IMG/VR virus record: IMGVR_UViG_3300035670_001164
Coordinates: 1 to 25,267 of that record
Length of the DNA: 25,267 bases
From: a virus
Strand: one strand, 5' to 3'
Numbering within the stretch: the stretch's first letter is position 1; every line of letters begins with the position of its first letter. The translations under genes were made by a program, and so were the position numbers. Below the pieces are notes generated by a model, which had not been told where the DNA came from, did not search any database, and worked only from the letters and a program-made list of their open reading frames with translations. Below, one piece after another: positions 4,503 through 12,846 of the stretch.

Positions 4503-7193
4503 TCAACTAACTTCGAGATCGACGTATCGAATCAGCCGGTAAAGCGGACCATTGGTAACGTCCTCGTAGTTCGCGGCTTGGATTGTCTCACCGAAGCCGT
4601 AAGAGCGCATTGGTCGCCAAGTGGTCGCAGGAGTCAGGATTCCACCGCTCGCATCAATCACTTGATTGGAGCAGTCGAAGTTAAATGATGCGAAGCCTTT
4701 TGACCGGCTGTACGTTGCAAGCTCCGTCTGGCTAACAACCCAATAGTATTGAGCCAACGTATTATCGTACAACTCTTTAGCTTGTACTCCGTTTGCTAAG
4801 AAAGCGTTGTATTGATTTTGATCTATAAAGAAACACGGACCTTCTGACGGATCTAAGCAAGTGGTTGTGAGATCCTTTGGAATAAGATCGCCCAATCTAC
4901 TTGGACTCAGAATGCCAGATGCATTGAAACTATAAATCGGACACCAGACCTCACCGTGAGCCAATGGAATAGAGCGGTTCCAGCCGTTGACATGGGATTC
5001 CAAAAGATTCCACAAAAACGCTGACTTTGGAATCTTGTGGTAAAACTGACCAATCCCATCGTAGTTGATAGCGTCAACTGTCGGTGCGTAGGGAAGATTA
5101 AAATATGTGTCTGCGGTCCACCTTATGTCGGCAATGTAAGCTTGTTCTGTATTGGTGACAGAAACTTGCGTGAACCATGGAGCCAGACAAGCCATTGCAG
5201 CGTTGTTCTGATCTTTGAAGATGTCATCCGCAACGCCGTTGTCTTGGACAGTCTGGTTTGGTTGACCAAGTATCCTGACAGATGCATCAACCCCATCTTT
5301 GCCTCCCCACTTGTTGACCCAAAAGTCAGAGCCAAAGACGTTGGTAACGACTGGAGTCAGAGGGTCTGTGGTAAAGACTCGCTCCAAATTGTAGTCGTAA
5401 ACACTACTGGAGAAACCCCACGGTCCACCGGACGGAACGTAAGCACAATTGACTGCTGGTCGAGAATTTGCGCCACCAACCGCAGTGCTTATCTGCGGGA
5501 AAACGTAGCCATACTGACCGCTGTAATTGCTCGGTTGAGCGATTATGTAAGTTCTAGTTGCTGAAATGTAAGGCGTATTTGAATAACTAAGAGCAGGAGA
5601 AAAACCTTTGGGTCTTAATTCAGTTCGCAACTCAATAACGTTTGCGCTTCTTTCGTAATTTGTCGCATCACTAAAAGCTATGTCAAACGCATCAATACCA
5701 ACAGCAGTGCTTGCTCGCACTGTTAAACCAATTGGGCTTAATCTAACAATTCCAACCTTCTCTTCAGAGATATCAACTTCGTCGTCATAGTTGTTAAGAA
5801 ACCCCTCTTCAACAGCAATGCGTCTGCGGAGAGTCCGCATTGTCTCCATCCATGTTGGAACGTTTCCAGCTAACCACTGAGTTGCCGCTGTTGGTGAACC
5901 TACAACCTGAGTGTAGTAATAGGATGGATATGCAATTGATATGTAAGTCGTTGTTGGATTGATTTCCCAATATGGATCATTAGCACCAAAGAACACATTG
6001 CAATCAATAGGATAGATCCTGACGATTGCGTTTGGTCTTTTGCTGCTCATTACCAGCAAGTCACCGCTAACCTCAACATTGATTCCAATCTGGTCCAATG
6101 TTGGCATGAATGAAGTTACGCCAGTGAAGACTTTGAAATAATCTTCATAAGTTAAGCCAGAGACTGCATCGTAAATCTGAACTCTAGCGCGTCCCCAAGT
6201 AAAGATTGCATCGCCAATGGCAGTGTTGGCATCAGTAGGGTCTGAGTATTCTGGAAAGGTTGAGCGGATGTCATAAGCGAAAGCAGCATCAACCCAAGCT
6301 CCCATTGCTCGCATCCATTGCAGGAGCAAAAACGGATTGGCAATGTTGTTGGCTTTAGCTGAACGCTCCATGCAAACGGACAGAGAGTCCGCTTGTCCAT
6401 ACATCGGAGGTCCACCGGCAAAGTAAGGAACGTCTCCAATGAAGTACGGGAAGAAATATACGCAGGGAGTGCCATCCCTCCACGTTGCTGCCCAAGAGCC
6501 GTCAGCGCGTCTCCTGAACGATCTACAGCCCATTGCGGGAACTGTGTGCGTCTCCGCTGAGCCATCTGGCAGTTGCAGCAAAACCTTAAGGTCATTGCTT
6601 CCACAGTTGTGGACTCTCCAGCAGTCAAACCGCTTGTAACTGTTGAGAATCTTAAAGGTCAAAAGACCTTCAATTTTGATTTCAGCAACAGCGATTTTGT
6701 GGTTGTGGATTCTACCGGGAGGCAGAGACGGAACAGAACCAACTGAAGAGAAGTAAGATCTAACGTAAGACAGAAAACCGGAATCCCAATCGTCCCAACC
6801 TAGATGTATGTCATACGGAACATCGTCAACGGTCCTTCTGTGTAGCTCAAATGACTTTTGAATCGCTTCAACATTGCAATATGTAGAGTCGAATGTCTCG
6901 ACATACTGGTCCAGATAGACTTGCCCACCTTCAACGTCTAAGTGTTTGGTCTCAAGCTTTGAAATCTCAATCTCAATCTCAGTTTGCGTTGGAGTGCTTC
7001 CGGTTACATAGAAGCTTGTAGCTGGATCAATACAATAATCGTATTGAACCCCAAATGGCAGACTTGCAAACCCAACTACAAACGGAGTCTTGCCGTCTAA
7101 TACTCTCGCGCACTTATTGTCGAATCTCGCATACAGGTTATTGAGATTGCGAGCATTCCACATTCGATCTTTGCGATCTTGTGCGAATGGCAT
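4503..7193 (-). CDS. Large 896-aa protein, putative tail-tip/baseplate component
   Basis: 896 aa, the longest protein of the window, starting at an ATG one base after the upstream stop (TGATATG). No known domain is recognised. The sequence is aromatic- and Asn/Ser-rich with many Tyr and Trp, and few Lys, as is usual for secreted or virion proteins with extended beta structure. A proline/glycine-rich part near 240-265 (ADGSWAATWRDGTPCVYFFP and FAGGPPMYG) stands out. There is no signal peptide or coiled coil. It is the last gene of the tail module, after the tape measure and several small proteins, where tail-hub or receptor-binding proteins usually lie. That role is inferred from position. The DNA looks more AT-rich than the neighbouring genes. 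Confidence 0.7.
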   Translation of the reverse strand: MPFAQDRKDRMWNARNLNNLYARFDNKCARVLDGKTPFVVGFASLPFGVQYDYCIDPATSFYVTGSTPTQTEIEIEISKLETKHLDVEGGQVYLDQYVETFDSTYCNVEAIQKSFELHRRTVDDVPYDIHLGWDDWDSGFLSYVRSYFSSVGSVPSLPPGRIHNHKIAVAEIKIEGLLTFKILNSYKRFDCWRVHNCGSNDLKVLLQLPDGSAETHTVPAMGCRSFRRRADGSWAATWRDGTPCVYFFPYFIGDVPYFAGGPPMYGQADSLSVCMERSAKANNIANPFLLLQWMRAMGAWVDAAFAYDIRSTFPEYSDPTDANTAIGDAIFTWGRARVQIYDAVSGLTYEDYFKVFTGVTSFMPTLDQIGINVEVSGDLLVMSSKRPNAIVRIYPIDCNVFFGANDPYWEINPTTTYISIAYPSYYYTQVVGSPTAATQWLAGNVPTWMETMRTLRRRIAVEEGFLNNYDDEVDISEEKVGIVRLSPIGLTVRASTAVGIDAFDIAFSDATNYERSANVIELRTELRPKGFSPALSYSNTPYISATRTYIIAQPSNYSGQYGYVFPQISTAVGGANSRPAVNCAYVPSGGPWGFSSSVYDYNLERVFTTDPLTPVVTNVFGSDFWVNKWGGKDGVDASVRILGQPNQTVQDNGVADDIFKDQNNAAMACLAPWFTQVSVTNTEQAYIADIRWTADTYFNLPYAPTVDAINYDGIGQFYHKIPKSAFLWNLLESHVNGWNRSIPLAHGEVWCPIYSFNASGILSPSRLGDLIPKDLTTTCLDPSEGPCFFIDQNQYNAFLANGVQAKELYDNTLAQYYWVVSQTELATYSRSKGFASFNFDCSNQVIDASGGILTPATTWRPMRSYGFGETIQAANYEDVTNGPLYRLIRYVDLEVS

Positions 7194-7194
7194 A

Positions 7195-7410
7195 TCAATA
7201 GAACCAAGAATCTTCCGAAGTCTGAACCACAGTGCGACCCACCGGCTGCTTGATCTTCAGCGTTGTTCCGTTTGGGGTCTGCTCAATAGCTTGATCCGGT
7301 CCAGCTACCAACTGGATCTTGCGGACTACATCAATCAACTGATTGATAGCACGAGCGTGTTCGGCTTTGATACCACGCTCTGCAACCTTTGCTGGTAGTG
7401 TTACAGCCAT
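7195..7410 (-). CDS. Small 71-aa conserved phage protein
   Basis: 71 aa, its ATG overlapping the upstream stop (TAATG). It contains INQLIDVVRKIQLVAGPDQ and QTPNGTTLKIKQP, a helix followed by a strand-rich end. The N-Q-L-I-D-x-V-R helix plus a P-N-G-T-T-L strand is a form I associate with small phage structural-module proteins without assigned function. It is wedged between the paralogous pair and the 896-aa protein, so it is probably a minor tail component or assembly factor. No enzyme motif is present. Confidence 0.7.
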   Translation of the reverse strand: MAVTLPAKVAERGIKAEHARAINQLIDVVRKIQLVAGPDQAIEQTPNGTTLKIKQPVGRTVVQTSEDSWFY

Positions 7411-7787
7411 TAGATTTCGCAGAATTGAGCGAAGATTTTCGCGGTGCTACCAGCCGTCTGACATTTTACATACAAAGCGAATCTAACATATGGAAGCAAT
7501 ATGAATTGCTGCGGAGGTATTTCCATAAAGAAGGTGCCAGTTGTATGTGATGAGACATCTCCAATACCAACTGATGAAACCAAATCCATATTGTAGATCA
7601 GAACTTTGTACGGCAAAGACAGGTCCGCAGTGATATCAAGACTCTCAGACGCAGAGCCAACGTCTTGAGTCTGCTGACCCATGTCCACGCCAGTCATGTT
7701 TGCTACCGCATTCCAAGTCTGAGCGTTGATCGACGCTCCGTTTTTGCTGGCGTATAGCCGCGCTGACATTTGAATTTCGTCGGCCAT
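7410..7787 (-). CDS. Structural protein, paralogue 2 of a tandem pair
   Basis: 125 aa beginning MADEIQMSARLYASKNGA. It is clearly related to the next gene upstream: same N-terminus, MTGVDMGQQTQDVGSASE versus MAGVDMGSQTQSIGASSSE, an LPYKVLIYNMD/APYKLLISNLD block, and the same ending Q-F-C-E-I or T-F-C-E-I. The predicted fold is all beta with strands spaced by Gly/Ser turns. It follows its paralogue after an 11-nt leader and is coupled to the 71-aa gene by TAATG. A minor tail or decoration role fits position and composition, but no family name can be given. Confidence 0.8.
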   Translation of the reverse strand: MADEIQMSARLYASKNGASINAQTWNAVANMTGVDMGQQTQDVGSASESLDITADLSLPYKVLIYNMDLVSSVGIGDVSSHTTGTFFMEIPPQQFILLPYVRFALYVKCQTAGSTAKIFAQFCEI

Positions 7788-7798
7788 AAGTCAGTTGG
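7788..7798 (-). promoter_or_regulatory. 11-nt SD-less leader
   Basis: CCAACTGACTT separates the TAA stop of the 124-aa gene from the ATG of the 125-aa gene. It has one G and no Shine-Dalgarno sequence. Confidence 0.5.
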
Positions 7799-8173
7799 TT
7801 AAATCTCGCAGAAAGTCGCTTGAATCGTCACCGCGCTAGTGTTAGCCAGCAAGTAGAGGCTCGCGTTAATGTAGGGAATCAAGAGCGTCTCGCCAGCGGG
7901 AAGCCGCATTGTGCCAGCACCAGCGGTAAATCCAGAAGTAAACGACAATTCGACATAGTTGGTGTTGTCCAGATTGGAGATCAGCAGCTTGTAAGGAGCA
8001 GTGACATCGACTGGAACATCAAGAATCTCAGATGAGCTTGCGCCAATAGATTGGGTTTGTGAACCCATATCAACGCCAGCCATCGTTGCGGATTTGGTGT
8101 ATGTTACGCTCGGCAAAAACGCGCCACCTTTGGAAGCGTACAAGCGAGCCGTCATTTGGATTTCGTCAGCCAT
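7799..8173 (-). CDS. Structural protein, paralogue 1 of a tandem pair
   Basis: 124 aa beginning MADEIQMTARLYASKGGA. Its first 18 residues differ from the downstream 125-aa protein at only two positions, while the middle (residues 55-100) has diverged strongly. The core includes LDVPVDVTAPYKLLISNLD, a Gly/Thr-rich segment, and LPAGETLLIPYINASLYLL. The pattern of alternating hydrophobics and small residues points to an all-beta virion protein. The conserved ends with a variable middle suggest duplication followed by change of one exposed region. Located after the tape measure and a 279-aa protein, it is likely part of the tail tip or a fibre attachment. Confidence 0.8.
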   Translation of the reverse strand: MADEIQMTARLYASKGGAFLPSVTYTKSATMAGVDMGSQTQSIGASSSEILDVPVDVTAPYKLLISNLDNTNYVELSFTSGFTAGAGTMRLPAGETLLIPYINASLYLLANTSAVTIQATFCEI

Positions 8174-8184
8174 GTTGGGTTAGG
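8174..8184 (-). promoter_or_regulatory. 11-nt A/C-rich SD-less leader
   Basis: CCTAACCCAAC lies between the TAA stop of the 279-aa gene and the ATG of the 124-aa gene. It contains no G at all. Confidence 0.55.
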
Positions 8185-9024
8185 TTATGTTAAATTGTTA
8201 GGTGGTACGTCGTAAGGATACGCAAAAAGATCCCAAGCGGCAAAGGTCCAAGTCTCGTTCCGTTCCACTTGGTTGGTCTTAATTGTCAGCGAGGTTGAGT
8301 CGTTAGTCTTCAACCAAGCCCACACAGTACCGTCTGGAGTCAAATTAGGATCTGCCGGTGGTCTTGGCATCACATTTCTTACCGAAGCCGGAAAGAAATT
8401 GAAGTTGGCAAGAAAAGGTCCGCTGTACACCGCAGAGATAATCGGTGGAGTCGCAGGAAGACCGTTCAGCGCGGAGTAGGATGAAATACGAGTCAATGAG
8501 ACGCGAGAAGTCTGGAAGCTGGTTTGACCTCTTGAGAGACGCTTCGTTAGCTGATAAGCCAGCGGAAACTGGCTCTCTGGCATTGGAAGTTTGTTGTTCT
8601 TCGGGTCTTCTCCAGCCAGCTTAACTGCCGAGTAATACTCTTGCTCGGAGATGTACTTTTTAGCCTCTGCTCTAACTTGCGGCAACTCAAACAAAGACGC
8701 ATCGACGTACTCGGTGCGGAACTCGTATCGAGTGTTAGGCTCCTCTTCAGTCGGATCTCTTGGAGCCGTTGGGTTATTGGTATCTAAAAGAGTGCCAGAG
8801 AAGACCACCGTCGCTTCGGAATATGGTCCGTTCTCGCTTATCTGATACTTGCCACCGGCAAGAACCCAACTTGCAGAAGCTATGCGAAGAGCGTTTTTGC
8901 TTCCACGGTAGCGGTATGTGATCTGCCGTCCGGTTCCATCTCCTCCACTGTATTCTCGGGATACTTCAATGTATCCAGAGCCTACTAAAGAAAGGTCTGC
9001 GTCGTTGGTCTTGATCGTTCCCAT
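8185..9024 (-). CDS. Tail-associated protein, 279 aa, unknown
   Basis: 279 aa, ATG one base after the tape measure stop (TGATATG). No domain is recognised. The first 100 residues alternate polar and hydrophobic residues (SGYIEVSREYSG, QITYRYRG, YEFRTEYVD), and a helical segment follows (QVRAEAKKYISEQEYYSAVKLAG cut at about 115-137). The second half has Pro-rich turns and ends DVPPNNLT. Genes directly after the tape measure usually encode distal tail or baseplate proteins, so a distal-tail role is a fair guess by position only. No Cys residues and no signal peptide are visible. Confidence 0.75.
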   Translation of the reverse strand: MGTIKTNDADLSLVGSGYIEVSREYSGGDGTGRQITYRYRGSKNALRIASASWVLAGGKYQISENGPYSEATVVFSGTLLDTNNPTAPRDPTEEEPNTRYEFRTEYVDASLFELPQVRAEAKKYISEQEYYSAVKLAGEDPKNNKLPMPESQFPLAYQLTKRLSRGQTSFQTSRVSLTRISSYSALNGLPATPPIISAVYSGPFLANFNFFPASVRNVMPRPPADPNLTPDGTVWAWLKTNDSTSLTIKTNQVERNETWTFAAWDLFAYPYDVPPNNLT

Positions 9025-9025
9025 A

Positions 9026-10090
9026 TCAATCCCGAGTATTTTCCGCAGTCTTGCCGGTGTTCTTCACGATTTGGCGAAGCTGCAAAGTCTGCTCGATGGC
9101 TTGCTTGATAGCAGTGTCTTGAGCGGATTGAAAGCCAGTAAATCCACCAATGCGAGCGAGAGGATCTTGTCCTCCACCAAGCGAGAATCTTGGTCCTTTT
9201 ACGGTCTCAAATTCTGGCTTACCAATAGGAGGGGGAGTAGGACCGCCAAATTTCTGAGTTCTGTCAGCAGCAATAGCTTCTTGCGTTTTTCTTGCAAGAA
9301 ACTCATCTGACTTTTGAAGTTCAATTCGTCTTTCTGCTCTACGAACTGCTCTTTGAGCGCGATCTGTAAATGATTCTGTTGGTTGAGTTATCCCCTTAAG
9401 AGCTTCAGCAGTAGCTGTTACTCCAGCGGCAATACCGGGAGCAGCGAGTGCTTTTATAATTCTTAACTGTTCATCAAGCAAAGTGTTAGCTTTAGCTAGA
9501 ACATCAACATCATCTTTTGATATTAGAGTACGATTTGAAGTTGTACCATAATCACCTAAAGCTGCTCCAGCAACTTTAAGCTTCAATCCGTACAATTCAG
9601 TCATTGCAGCGGATGTTTCTGCTGACCTTCCAGAGTTCTTGTAAGCTTCAGCAACTTTAACTGCTCCATCAATCGTTGAGATTTGAGAGTCATACAACTG
9701 ATCAGTTGTGAATCCCAACGCTTTTAACGTCTTGATAGCATCTTCATCGCCAGAAGTTGCTTTCAATCTTGTCTGTTCAAACTTGCTTAGAACTGAACCA
9801 AATTTATCAAAAGTCACGCCAGTTTCACCAGCAAGAATCTGAAGCCTCTGAACTTGATCGGTCGTCAGATTAAGTTGCTCTGATAAATCTGAAATCTCAT
9901 CAGCCGCTTGGATTACATTCTTTGTAAACGCTCCGATTGCAGCAACCGACAAAGCCGCTCCAAGCTTACCAGCCACAGCAGACTTAAAGCTAGATCCAAA
10001 CCTCTCGCCAACGCTCTGAGCGCGTTTAACACCCATCTCAAACGCACTGGCATCAAGACCAAGCTTAACTAGAAGAGAGAGAACACCCAT
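9026..10090 (-). CDS. Short tape measure-like protein
   Basis: 354 aa. The N-terminus GLDASAFEMGVKRAQSVGERF is the pattern seen at the start of many phage tail-length proteins, followed by an Ala/Gly-rich hydrophobic segment (AVAGKLGAALSVAAIGAF, about 38-55), then long helices (ADEISDLSEQLNLTTDQVQRL, with L-N-L-T-T-D-Q-V-Q-R-L also common in this family) and a C-terminal charged region with R-A-V-R-R-A-E-R-R. It would set tail length and help eject DNA. At 354 residues it is much shorter than lambda gpH (853 aa), which predicts a short tail. It follows the chaperone-like gene by one base. Confidence 0.75.
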   Translation of the reverse strand: MGVLSLLVKLGLDASAFEMGVKRAQSVGERFGSSFKSAVAGKLGAALSVAAIGAFTKNVIQAADEISDLSEQLNLTTDQVQRLQILAGETGVTFDKFGSVLSKFEQTRLKATSGDEDAIKTLKALGFTTDQLYDSQISTIDGAVKVAEAYKNSGRSAETSAAMTELYGLKLKVAGAALGDYGTTSNRTLISKDDVDVLAKANTLLDEQLRIIKALAAPGIAAGVTATAEALKGITQPTESFTDRAQRAVRRAERRIELQKSDEFLARKTQEAIAADRTQKFGGPTPPPIGKPEFETVKGPRFSLGGGQDPLARIGGFTGFQSAQDTAIKQAIEQTLQLRQIVKNTGKTAENTRD

Positions 10091-10091
10091 A

Positions 10092-10643
10092 TCAGTTTGC
10101 GTTCTGGCTTTGCCAAATGGCTTCGCTTTGATCGTCCCACAACTGGACCTGACCCATCATCTCTGCGTGAGCTAGAATCAACCTCTCAGCGTCACCAATC
10201 GGCATCTTGATAGCGTCATCGGGTCCAATACCGATGTTCAAACATCCAACTAGAACCCGTTCCGGCCACGGCATCGCGGGACGCTTTGATTGGGTTCCAG
10301 CTTCCATCAACACTTCAGGAGCGGTTGACTGGTCTTTCAACCACAACTGGAACTTCTCGGATTCCGCCAGCAGATTGAGTTTGGCAATCCGCTTTCCCCA
10401 CAACCACAAGACAAAATCCTTCCAGACTGACTTGATGGATCGAATGGATTCCAGCGGAGACTGTGAGCAAACAACCACAGCCTCTACTAGATCACTCGAA
10501 GTGATTTCCCCACCTAAGACGTAAGGAGAACCCAACCGCTGCAAGAGTATCGCGTGACCTACGGTGTAGGGAACAAGACGAACCCCAAGCACTGTTGGTG
10601 CTGGAGGTCCGGTCTCTGCGAGTATCTTTGCAAGATCGGCCAC
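10092..10643 (-). CDS. Tail assembly chaperone-like protein
   Basis: 183 aa from a GTG two bases after the tail-tube gene stop. The sequence is helical with many Trp (VWKDFVLWLWGKRI, FQLWLKDQS, VQLWDDQSEAIWQ). Its place, between the tail tube and tape measure genes, is where siphophages encode chaperones that coat the tape measure during tail assembly. Residues LVPYTVGHAILLQRLGSP resemble a T-x-G-H-x-x-L-x-x-x-x-S-P pattern found in several such phage proteins. No slippery frameshift site or extended second frame is seen before the stop, unlike lambda G/GT. The assignment rests mainly on synteny. Confidence 0.6.
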   Translation of the reverse strand: MADLAKILAETGPPAPTVLGVRLVPYTVGHAILLQRLGSPYVLGGEITSSDLVEAVVVCSQSPLESIRSIKSVWKDFVLWLWGKRIAKLNLLAESEKFQLWLKDQSTAPEVLMEAGTQSKRPAMPWPERVLVGCLNIGIGPDDAIKMPIGDAERLILAHAEMMGQVQLWDDQSEAIWQSQNAN

Positions 10644-10645
10644 GA

Positions 10646-11110
10646 TTACAGAGTAAACGTCGAAGCGTTTCCGGTCAAAGCCGTCGCGTCGAGATACTTC
10701 GTAAGCGTCACGGTAACCATGACCTTACCGCTGCTGGTGAACTTAACGCTTCCACCACCGGCATAGACGTAGTTTCCGTCGATAGATCCGCCACCAATGG
10801 TCACGCCATCGCTGGAGGCAATCGTCGCATAGCCATTGACCGCAGGAAGACCAGCGGCAAGCTTGGCTTGAGCGAATGAAGCGGCAGACGGAATGAACGT
10901 CACGTTGAGGCTAATCCGCTCGTTAGCGGACACTTGCGCGACGGTTTCACCGGCAGAGTTCTTGATCTGCTCAACGTCAGCCTCATGGGTCGCGTCATAA
11001 CTCTCGATGGTGCTGATAGCACCAGTTGTGAGAGCCACTCCCGCAGGAGTGTAAAGAGTGATCGTTCCCTTCGCTCCATAGACTAGAGCGAGTCCTTTTG
11101 ATACTGCCAT
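10646..11110 (-). CDS. Major tail tube protein candidate
   Basis: 154 aa. The composition is Gly/Ser/Thr/Ala-rich with regular strands (GTITLYTPAGVALTTGA, ISLNVTFIPS, VMVTVTLTKYLDA). Segments VEQIKNSAGETVAQVSANE and GNYVYAGGGSVKFTSSGK fit a beta-sandwich tail tube subunit, in which N-S-A-G-E-x-V is a typical inter-strand stretch. It has a dedicated 19-nt A/C-rich leader rather than an overlap with the upstream gene, consistent with strong independent translation of an abundant structural protein. It precedes the chaperone-like and tape measure genes. The order tube, chaperone, tape measure is standard for siphophages. Confidence 0.7.
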   Translation of the reverse strand: MAVSKGLALVYGAKGTITLYTPAGVALTTGAISTIESYDATHEADVEQIKNSAGETVAQVSANERISLNVTFIPSAASFAQAKLAAGLPAVNGYATIASSDGVTIGGGSIDGNYVYAGGGSVKFTSSGKVMVTVTLTKYLDATALTGNASTFTL

Positions 11111-11129
11111 GTTAGTTTGTGGTTAGGTG
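11111..11129 (-). promoter_or_regulatory. 19-nt G-less leader before tail tube gene
   Basis: CACCTAACCACAAACTAAC lies between the TAA stop of the 161-aa gene and the ATG of the tail tube candidate. It contains no G and cannot act as a Shine-Dalgarno sequence. Confidence 0.6.
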
Positions 11130-11615
11130 TTAAATTGCGTTTGCTGCTGCGAAAATTGTCATGGAACGAGTGTAAGTTCTAGCTCTTTCGCTAGTGTCAT
11201 TGATTCCGAAGTCAGTCGGAACAACAAACTGAGCGTTGAATCCTCCAGACGGATCTGTGTCGTCTGTGTTCAACTCCGAGATGTTACCGTCAACGCAGAG
11301 GTATTGCAGGAGGTTCTCGAAAATCTGAACCACTGCAAGCAAGTGAGCCTCTGACGTATCATCCGCGCTCAACTGGAGAACCGCTGAAACGTCTAGCTCG
11401 CAAGTCCGGTCCAACGGATGCACCGGAACCGCAGTTGATGCTTTGACGACAATGCGCGGGAAGTCCGGCATCCGGTCTTCAAGATCGGCATCCGCGAACG
11501 CACCGTGTCCGTAGCTGGTGAGGCAAGCAGGAGTCCCAAGCGGAGACTCTGACCAGTCTTGAGCAGCCAGCCAGTCAACCAAAGCTCGTTCAGTGCGTAG
11601 AGCGACAGCGTTCAT
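11130..11615 (-). CDS. Tail terminator-like protein
   Basis: 161 aa, ATGA overlap with the upstream gene. The layout fits small tail terminator/completion proteins: an N-terminal helix with RTERALVDWLAAQDW, a central FPRIVVKASTAVPVHP strand, then CELDVSAVLQLSADD and an AHLLAVVQIFENLLQYL helix. P-R-I-V-V followed by a beta strand, a D-D-T-S-x-A-H turn and a long helix is a recurring arrangement in lambda gpU-like and related proteins. It lies between a neck-type gene and the tail tube gene, where the terminator usually sits. Such proteins cap the tail tube and join it to the head. Confidence 0.55.
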   Translation of the reverse strand: MNAVALRTERALVDWLAAQDWSESPLGTPACLTSYGHGAFADADLEDRMPDFPRIVVKASTAVPVHPLDRTCELDVSAVLQLSADDTSEAHLLAVVQIFENLLQYLCVDGNISELNTDDTDPSGGFNAQFVVPTDFGINDTSERARTYTRSMTIFAAANAI

Positions 11616-12394
11616 GTTACAACAACTCCATGTTTCTCCAGCACTTCTGCGGCTTCCTCCATCTTGGCTCTAATGTGGATCTCAAGCTCTTTGGCTTCGT
11701 CGTCATACGCTTGCTGCATCGCTTTTGCGTAGATCGAATTGACCTTTCCGATCTGGTTATCAGCAAGACCAATATTCATGCGAACGTGCGAGTGCGGAGA
11801 GATACCGGCTTTCGCGTTGTATGAATAAGCAGACGATCCACGATGAACCGATACGTTCTCACTCGGCAGACCGTATTGGTTGGCTAGATTCAACAACGCT
11901 TGATTAGCTGCGATTGAACGAACACCAGCGGAACCTTTGCGAGCGCGTCGAGTACCACCAAATTGCGTAAACGATGGAGACAGTTTCTTGATACCTTTGA
12001 CGACGCAGCTTTTTAGATAACCAACACTACCAGCAGCGCGACGACGCAAGCTTGCTGCGGCTTCACGCATCTTCTCACCGTAGAGACCTTCCTTACCGGC
12101 TTTCTTGTTCTTGGCTTGAGCGATCAAGTGGACCACTCGCAATTCACGCGAGCGACCAACCAGCTTGCCGGTCTTCTTGTCTCGACGACGTTCACCAACC
12201 GGACGGTTGAAGTAGTCGAGAATCTTGTTTCTCGCAGCTTGCGGTGACTTAGGGGGGAGCAAGCAATACAACCGCAGCAACAGATAGAACGTGCGAGCGT
12301 TGATCGCTTCAGCCAGCGACCGTTTAGTTCTCGGGAGGTACTCTCTCCAAGCAGCGGAAAAGCGGGTTGTATCGACGACGACGGTTGGAGTCAT
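11612..12394 (-). CDS. Neck / tail completion protein candidate
   Basis: 260 aa, overlapping both neighbours by ATGA. The protein is highly basic (RNKILDYFNRPVGERRRDKK, KKAGKEGLYGEKMREAAASL) with a helical N-terminus (RTKRSLAEAINARTFYLLLR) and a helical C-terminus (EIHIRAKMEEAAEVLEKHG). A helix at each end, a basic centre and a position just before the tail terminator recall minor tail protein Z or HK97 gp10-like proteins, but it is longer than the latter and I see no decisive motif. The basic centre could contact DNA at the portal or neck. Confidence in the gene is high, in the role low. Confidence 0.65.
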   Translation of the reverse strand: MTPTVVVDTTRFSAAWREYLPRTKRSLAEAINARTFYLLLRLYCLLPPKSPQAARNKILDYFNRPVGERRRDKKTGKLVGRSRELRVVHLIAQAKNKKAGKEGLYGEKMREAAASLRRRAAGSVGYLKSCVVKGIKKLSPSFTQFGGTRRARKGSAGVRSIAANQALLNLANQYGLPSENVSVHRGSSAYSYNAKAGISPHSHVRMNIGLADNQIGKVNSIYAKAMQQAYDDEAKELEIHIRAKMEEAAEVLEKHGVVVT

Positions 12395-12846
12395 TTGGTT
12401 TTGGCTCCCAAGTCCAGAACGTAATACGCACCGGACCCATCGCGTCGAGCGGACATAATCCGCAGTTGCCGTCCATCGTAGGTCACAAGACGACCCACAA
12501 CCGGAATCATTTTACCGAAGGTCAGCAGCAAGCGGTCTGTGTTCTCTTGGAGAATTAAGCTCCCGTTCTCCTGCAATAGCCGGTCAGCGTTTGAGCCAAC
12601 GTCACAAGACCACACAGAAGCGTCAACGGTTACAAGAGTTGAGTCAGCCAACCGCCAATCAGCCAGCTTCACCAGCAGCCGGACTTGAACGTTATCTTGG
12701 AACCCGCCAGAGATCACCGAGTTAGCGTCAGTGATCGCAGCCGGTAAACAGCGCACCAGTTGTCCCTGCCAGAGAAACGACGGATTCCCCATCGCGCTCT
12801 GGAGAACGCTCATCCCCAACTGTAAGCTGGTGGCTATTAAATTCAC
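12391..12846 (-). CDS. Head-tail connector candidate with LLQEN repeat
   Basis: 151 aa from a GTG that overlaps the previous stop as GTGA. The C-terminal part, PVVGRLVTYDGRQLRI and DGSGAYYVLDLGAK, has the strand pattern of small head-tail joining proteins (G-x-x-V-x-Y-x-G-R-x-L-R-I ... S-G-A-x-x-x-L-D-L). The middle (residues about 87-110) holds LLQENGSLILQENTDRLLL, a repeat-like stretch that resembles tail-fibre linkers and part of the 52-aa protein encoded at 16130-16288. With the next two genes it probably forms the neck. The repeat inside such a protein is unusual. Confidence 0.6.
   Translation of the reverse strand: MNLIATSLQLGMSVLQSAMGNPSFLWQGQLVRCLPAAITDANSVISGGFQDNVQVRLLVKLADWRLADSTLVTVDASVWSCDVGSNADRLLQENGSLILQENTDRLLLTFGKMIPVVGRLVTYDGRQLRIMSARRDGSGAYYVLDLGAKTK

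Noticed and set aside
4324-4506. 60-codon minus-strand frame with many Cys ending at the bet start
   Set aside because: Its stop overlaps bet neatly, but its Cys/Pro/Trp-rich sequence does not look like a protein, and the other frame has the GKLGGRPKK motif.
10092-10643. Programmed -1 frameshift in the tail chaperone gene
   Set aside because: No heptanucleotide slippery site near the 3' end and no open second frame before the tape measure start were seen.
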